Below are positions 58,577 through 64,000 of a stretch of 64,000 nucleotides of DNA, piece after piece. The stretch's first letter is position 1, and every line of letters begins with the position of its first letter. Below the pieces are notes generated by a model. The model was not told the origin of the DNA. It saw nothing but the letters and a program-made list of their open reading frames with translations, and searched no databases. The DNA comes from Crocodylus rhombifer (taxonomy: Eukaryota; Chordata; Crocodylia; Crocodylidae), in contig JAVSML010000048.1 of assembly GCA_038503035.1 (NCBI GenBank), positions 622,541 to 686,540 on the forward strand. The letters run 5' to 3'. Both the position numbers and the translations under genes were made by a program.

Positions 58577-58942
58577 AAACCTCTTCCGCAGGGTTTTCCA
58601 TAATTTTCCCCCCTAGAAAATCATCTTGGTCAGGACTCCACAATTCATAGGAGCAGGTAAATCCAACCCCAAATTTGGGTTAACACAATCTTCTTTCTCC
58701 TAGCTTTTCTGACCCTGTTTTGAGTACGTGTAGGGCATGGAAACCCAGGGTGATCACTACTCTTTATGCTGATCATAACAGTTTCACTGCTGCTCCCTCC
58801 CTTCTGCTTCTTATCTACCTGTCCTTGTTTGCCATGTCCCAACCAGCATTGGCTGCCCTGGTTTCAATGAGCTCTGCTGAAGTCAGTGAATTCCAGGATT
58901 TGGGTCTTAGATTGCAAACTCTTTATGGCAGAGAGCTATCTC
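58577..58942. other. non-coding DNA, ends in an L2-like tail word
   Basis: No gene. Near 58906-58940 'cttagattgcaaactcttta' and 'tggcagagagctat' resemble an L2/MIR-type tail directly before the next CR1 fragment. Confidence 0.4.
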
Positions 58943-59178
58943 ATAGAATCAATGATTCAGAAGGGACCTAGACAGATCATTGAGTCCGACCCCCTGCCAT
59001 GGGCAGGAAGGAGCACTGGGGGTGGCAGGGGTCATAAGACCGCAGCCAGGTACCTATCCAGTCTCCTCTTGAAGATCTCCAGGGAAGGTGAGAGCACCAC
59101 CTCTCTGGGAAGCCTATTCCAGGCTCTGGCCACCCTTACAGTGAAGTAGTTCTTCCTAATATCTAACCTAAAGAATCT
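58943..59178 (-). mobile_element. CR1 LINE 3' fragment
   Basis: On the minus strand it contains the CR1 ORF2 end ('aggaagaactacttcactgt', 'aagggtggccagagcctgga', then 'tgctctcaccttcc' and 'gaggagactggataggtacc') and the 3' UTR with 'aggtcccttctgaatcattg'. It is a 5'-truncated piece of about 236 bp, of a subfamily different from the 32858 copy. Confidence 0.85.
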
Positions 59179-59187
59179 CTTTAATTA

Positions 59188-59335
59188 CGTAGGCAGACCA
59201 GGTTCTTTGGGTAAATTCGATTATCTTTTATTAGACCAACTAAACTGAGAGTTGGTCTAATAAAAGATACCAGATTTACCCAAAGAACCTGGTCTGCCCA
59301 TGTCCTAGGACCAACACGGCTGCAACCTACACCCC
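59188..59335 (+). mobile_element. foldback element, family 1, copy 3 (near-perfect hairpin)
   Basis: The left arm 59192-59241 and the right arm 59250-59299 are about 50 bp each and pair almost perfectly around an 8-base loop; the arm ends read 'ttagaccaact' and 'agttggtctaa'. The right side alone continues into the tail 'gtcctaggaccaacacggct', 'gcaacctacacccctgaaa'. This copy has the same left-arm breakpoint ('taggcag') as the 14971 copy but stops before its central core. Confidence 0.8.
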
Positions 59336-60521
59336 TGAAATCTTTATTACATATGTATTGCCTAGTATACAGGGGTCTTCCCCTCCCCAAGCTATTTGGA
59401 TGTCCGTGTGCTAAAATAACAAATTGCTCTTTTTTTATCATTAAGGTCTCTAACCAGACAGGTCTGAATCTTCTAACTTCTTCAGCCTTTGCACCATGCA
59501 GACGAAAACCTGTCAGTGAGATGTTGAGGATGACCAACTTTTTGCTGCTTCCATAACTCTACCATGCGGTTTCCCTTCAGCAGAGGTGAAGCATGGGAAA
59601 TTTTAGCGCCCCCCCCCCGAATTTAGCTTGTGAGTTTTGTTTGCCACTGAGAAGTGGTTGAGATGGGAAATGGCACCCCAATCTGTACTGTAACATTTGC
59701 TATAACATATGTCTGCACACATACAATAGCTCTTATCTTTACCATAAGCTCGTCTCACTGGATGGCTTATCCCAGCACGAAATTCCTGCTCAAATATTTT
59801 CAGTTAATAAGTTAAATAAACAGATGCACAATTGCTTTTCTCTCCACCCCTGTAGTCTTGATTGTTTGCAAATTGTAAAATATGAAACTAAAATGTCCAA
59901 ATTTACTAAATGTAAATTGATAGCCTGAGAAGAAAGCTGGTAGATGCTTTAAGTTAAATCAGTCTGTTTTACAATCGCGTGCTTCATTGGACCTTTCTTG
60001 CTTGTTAGTGCTACAGCTTTAACGCTTGATCATATGGTGACTGACTTACATCTCTGGGAGTGTTGTGTAGTGAGTGATGTGGGTGTCTCCCCTGTGTAAC
60101 CGCTTGATGTGTCCCTGTGTCTTGCGTTGCAGCCTAGACTCAAGGAGCCTCTCCTTAACAGTCCCTTGGAAAAGCAGGAGCATGATTTGCTCAGTTGATT
60201 GGCTCTCTGTGCATGTTGAGAGTAGGATCTTCTTGTTTCCATCCAATGGAGTTATGCAGAAGTCATTGAGGCATCATCTGAAGACAATGCAGTTAGTTAC
60301 ACAAGGGTCCCCAAGAGTCGATCTGGGCTTGCAAGGTCTTGTTTACTGGTGAAAAGACCTGACTTGACCACCTGTGAGCCTTTGTAGCCACATGCTTCTA
60401 ATGTGGACTCCTATTCTCCTTGTCCATTTCTCTTTGATTATTGCCACCCATTTCTGATTTTCAAACAAGATTTGAAAATTACTTCAACAGAAATATTCCA
60501 TCATGAGAATATAGTTACACC
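59336..60521. other. non-coding DNA, no gene recognised
   Basis: Unique sequence. Short frames only. Confidence 0.5.
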
Positions 60522-60555
60522 AGCATAGCTAGTTCAACTAGCATGGCTAGTTCAA
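60522..60555 (+). repeat. 16-bp direct repeat at CR1 5' boundary
   Basis: 'agcatagctagttcaa' (60522-60537) and 'agcatggctagttcaa' (60540-60555) differ at one position. They lie at the 5' edge of the CR1 copy that follows. It may be a product of integration or chance; no copy is seen at the 3' end. Confidence 0.7.
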
Positions 60556-63320
60556 ACCCAGATGTCATAGGGCTAACAGAAATGTGGTGGGATTTGTCCC
60601 ATGACTGGGCAGTTAGCATTAGGGGCTATAGGCTTTACAGGCGGGATAGAGAAGGAAGGAAAGGTGGGGGTGGGCGCTCTATGTCAAGGAGCACTACACA
60701 TCCTCTGCCAGCAGAATGGGGTCAGAGGAAGGGCAGGCTGAAGTGCTCTGGGTTAAGATTCAAGGGGACCGTGGGGAAAGTGATTTGATGGTGGGGGTCT
60801 ACTACAGACCCCCCAACCAAGGGGAGGAGCTGGACTGGGAATTTTTGGGCCAACTTGCAGAGGCACTTAAGGCAAGGGATGTAGTTGTCATGGGTGATTT
60901 TAATTACCCGGACATCTGCTGGGAGGAACAGTCAGCCAGGATGGACCGTTCCAGGAAGTTCCTAGCTGAGATACAGGACCTCCACTTAATCCAGGAGGTG
61001 CACAGTCCCACCAGAGGAAACGTCCTGTCGGACCTGGTCCTGGCCACAGGCGATGACCTGGTAAGGGGCCTCCAGGTTCTTGACCACCTGGGCGACAGCG
61101 ATCATCGCTTGCTGGAATTCACCATCCAGTGCAGGGTGTCAAGGGCCTGCAGCAAGACAGTAGCCCTAGACTTTAGGAGGGCCAATTTCAACAAGTTGAG
61201 GAGACTAGTGGGTGAGGTGCTGGGGTCCTTGAGGGCAGGGGAACTCAGTGTCCAGGACGAGTGGTCGTTCCTTAAGGAAACGATACTCAGGGCCCAAGGG
61301 GAGTCCATCCCAACAAGAAGCAAGGGGGGCAAGAGTGCCCGAAAGCCCCCCTGGCTCACCAAATGTGTCCAGGAATGCCTGCTTGCCAAAAAGGCGGCGT
61401 ACACCCAGTGGAAGGGGGGGGGTGCTATCTCCAAAGAGGAGTATACCTCCTCTGCTCGGGCCTGTAGGGGGGCTGTCAGGAAAGCTAAGGCGGACATAGA
61501 GCTAGGACTAGTGTCCAAGATCAAGGATAATAAAAAGTCCTTTTTCAAATACATAGGGAGGATGAAGAAGGCACCAGGTAATGTGGGGCCCCTGCAAAGT
61601 ACGCTGGGCAATCTGGTGGTTGTGCCAGAGGAGAAAGCAGAACTCTTTAACCAGTTCTTCACATCCGTTTTCTTGTGCAGGGACCAGGACTTCCCCGCTG
61701 TGATGCCAGATGGACTCGAGGGGAATGCCTCCAGACCTTAGGTTGGGGAGGACCAGGTTAGAGAGCTTCTGGAGGGGCTGGACGTGTTCAAGTCAGTGGG
61801 TCCAGATGCTCTCCACCCCAGGGTGTTGAGGGAGCTAGCTGGGGTTATTGCGGGGCCTTTGGCACGGCTTTACGAGCAGTCGTGATGCTCAGGCCAGGTG
61901 CCAGATGACTGGAAGATAGCTAACGTGGTCCCCATCTTCAAAAAAGGGAAGAGAGAGGACCTGGGCAACTATAGGCCTGTCAGTCTTACCTCTGTCCTTG
62001 GGAAACTCTTTGAGAAGATCCTCAAGGAGCACATCTGTGATGGGCTGGCTTCAGGGATGATGTTCAAGGGCAACCAGCATGGTTTCATTAGGGGCAGGTC
62101 ATGTCAGACCAACGTGATTACCTTTTATGATCAGGTCATAAAGGCAATGGATGCAGGTGTTGCCGTGGATGTAGTCTTTCTAGACTTCAGCAAGGCCTTT
62201 GACACCATCTCCCACCCTATCCTCATTAAAAAACTAGGCCACTGTGGCACTGATGCCTACACAGTCAGATGGATTGCAGATTGGCTCAAGGGTTGTACTC
62301 AGAGGGTGGTGGTGGACGGGTCATATTCAACCTGGGGGGAAGTGGGCAGTGGAGTCCCCCAGGGCTCGGTCCTTGGGCCTGCGCTGTTCAATTTCTTCAT
62401 CAGTGATTTGGACGACGGGGTGAAAAGCAATCTGTTTAAATTCACTGATGATACCAAAATTTGGGGTGAGGTGAGCACGCTAGTAGGGAGGGAAAGACTG
62501 CAACAAGATCTGGATAGGTTACAGGAGTGGGCTGACATAAACAGGATGCGCTTCAATACTGACAAGTGCAGGGTGCTGCACTTAGGCAGTAGAAACCAGC
62601 AGCACACTTATAGAATGAGAAACTCCCTTGAGAGCACCGAGGCAGAAAGGGATCTTGGAGTCATTATTGACTCCAAGATGAACATGGGCCAACAATGCGA
62701 GGTCACGGTTGGCAGGGCTAACTGGACCTTATCATGCATCCACAGGTGCATCTCAAGTAGAGCCAGGGAGGTGATCCTCCCCCTCTGCGATGCTGGTCAG
62801 GCCACAGCTGGAGTACTGCGTCCAGTTCTGTGCGCCCCACTTCAGGAGGGATGTGGACAACATTGAGAAGGTCCAGAGGAGGCCACCCGCATGATCCGGG
62901 GACTACAAGGCAGACCCTACAATGAAAGACTGCGGGACCTGAACCTGTTCAGCCTTCACAAGAGAAGGCTGAGGGGGGACCTGGTGACTGTCTATAAACT
63001 CACTAGGGGGGACCAGAAGGGTTTAGGGGAGACACAGTTTCTCCTAGCACCCCCTGGCATGACAAGGAACAATGGACACAAATTATTAGAGAGTAGATTT
63101 AGATTAGACATCCGCAACAACTACTTCACAGTTAGGGCGGCCAGGAGCTGGAACCAACTTCCTAGGGAAGTGGTGCTGGCTCCTACCCTGGGGATCTTTA
63201 AGAAGAGGCTTGATGACTACCTGGCTGGACTCATTTGAGTCCAGTCTTTTCTCCCGCCCAGGCAGGAGGTCGGACTTGAAGATCTACAAGGTCCCTTCGA
63301 CCCTACTTCTATGTTTCTAT
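60545..63320 (+). pseudogene. CR1 ORF2 of a second, diverged subfamily, multiply broken
   Basis: Starting within the endonuclease (DVIGLTEMWWD), the reading shifts frame near 60716, then continues (VGVYYRPP, VVMGDFNYPDICW, HLGDSDHRLLEF). A TAG lies at 61739 and a TGA near 61883, where a Trp is expected. The RT is open from 61898 (NYRPVSLTSVLGKLFEKIL, QHGFIRGRSC, FLDFSKAFDTISH, SGVPQGSVLGPALF, FTDD), frame-shifted near 62790, and resumes in 62891-63238 to YLAGLI and a stop. The 3' UTR ends 'ttctatgtttctatgaga', unlike the 9-bp tail of the 32858 copy. Catalytic motifs remain readable but the stops and shifts make it inactive. It differs from the 32858 copy at a large share of positions, so it is a distinct CR1 lineage. 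Confidence 0.92.
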
Positions 63321-64000
63321 GAGAATTAGAATGAACTGTCAGATTGGACAGGCATGAGATTTCTTCAGGGTAGCAGTGAAGCAGGGACTGTGATGGTATG
63401 GGTAGGAAGAAGGAAGAGTTTCTCGTTTCCCAATGGGATGCTGTTCTTTTTCACCTCTCTGGGGTATGTCCTTTCTAGTCATTTACAGCATTTGGCAAAT
63501 AAGTGAAGGTTTCAGGATTTTGAGCTCAGGCTTTGTAGATGAGTAGAAGACATGATTAGTTTTCAAATGCATATTCATTCCATGTTAAACTCTCTGTCTT
63601 AGACGTATACATGTTCTGCCACATTCTTGAGATTCAATCTCACACTTGAGTCAGTGGACACATAACTTATTAAATGCCCCAAACAGATTAAATATTAAAA
63701 AACAGCTAAGTAGGTCTTGTTCAGCCTCCCAGGAAAGCCTGCATACCATGCTATCCTGTATACTCAGAAATAAACCTTGCCTTGGAAATTCACAGTGAAA
63801 CATCGCTCTTCTAGTTTTTGAGACATACATTGAGGTGAGGTGAAAAGTAATTTCCTCCAGTGTGTATGAGGGTTCAGTCACCAATGAGCTCATTTAATGA
63901 CTGAAGGTGAAATTTGCCTTTTCAGACCCACACAGCTGATCTTGGGCTCGGATATTCTGCTCTCCATGGGACCTCTGAGCACGTAAGGTGAGCTGAATAT
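63321..64000. other. non-coding DNA, no gene recognised
   Basis: Unique sequence to the window end. No gene, RNA or repeat that I can support. Confidence 0.5.

Overview
This window looks like nuclear DNA of a vertebrate, most likely a sauropsid (crocodilian or turtle; I cannot decide from sequence alone). The reasons are the number of CR1-type LINEs, one of them close to full length with an esterase-type ORF1, short non-autonomous hAT elements, ancient MIR/L2-like fragments, and long unique non-coding DNA with (TG)n microsatellites. I recognise no exon of a host protein gene on either strand. Nearly all long open frames are either CR1 proteins or their antisense and out-of-frame shadows. The window could be intergenic or lie inside a large intron.

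Layout. 1-18.8 kb is mostly unique non-coding sequence, with a long foldback element (6970-7333), two copies of a second foldback family (7974-8085, 14971-15225), a small 31-bp minisatellite (12401-12535), and a CR1 tail (16762-16860). 18.8-24.5 kb holds three CR1 copies and a MIR-like SINE; the largest is a 5'-truncated minus-strand copy (22180-24515). 24.5-32.4 kb is unique DNA with a terminal-inverted-repeat element (25455-26010), a possible hAT element and a MIR-like SINE. 32.4-40.0 kb is a repeat cluster: a nearly full-length plus-strand CR1 (about 32858-37756), with a tandemly duplicated GC-rich 5' UTR, an intact ORF1 and an ORF2 broken by one base, then a foldback element and an opposing CR1 copy. 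A 10-N assembly gap at 40034-40043 is flanked by an exact 47-bp duplication.

Right of the gap is a decayed ribosomal DNA fragment: GC-rich probable 5' ETS, a full-span but CpG-depleted 18S rRNA pseudogene (41418-43218), and probable ITS1. No 5.8S follows. 43.8-60.5 kb is again unique DNA, with two hAT elements (one with a perfect 8-bp target duplication), a 38-bp perfect palindrome, microsatellites, another CR1 tail and another foldback copy. 60.5-63.3 kb is a second, more diverged CR1 ORF2 on the plus strand.

How the parts work together. The only interacting genes are those of CR1. ORF1 is a Cys-pair plus coiled-coil plus SGNH-esterase protein, and ORF2 is an APE-type endonuclease plus reverse transcriptase. 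ORF2 of the best copy has no in-frame AUG before its endonuclease domain, and its open frame overlaps the end of ORF1. The foldback copies share one asymmetric tail and similar left-arm breakpoints, so they look like a real element family. One copy carries a degenerate hammerhead-like core, which suggests but does not prove a link to Penelope-like elements.
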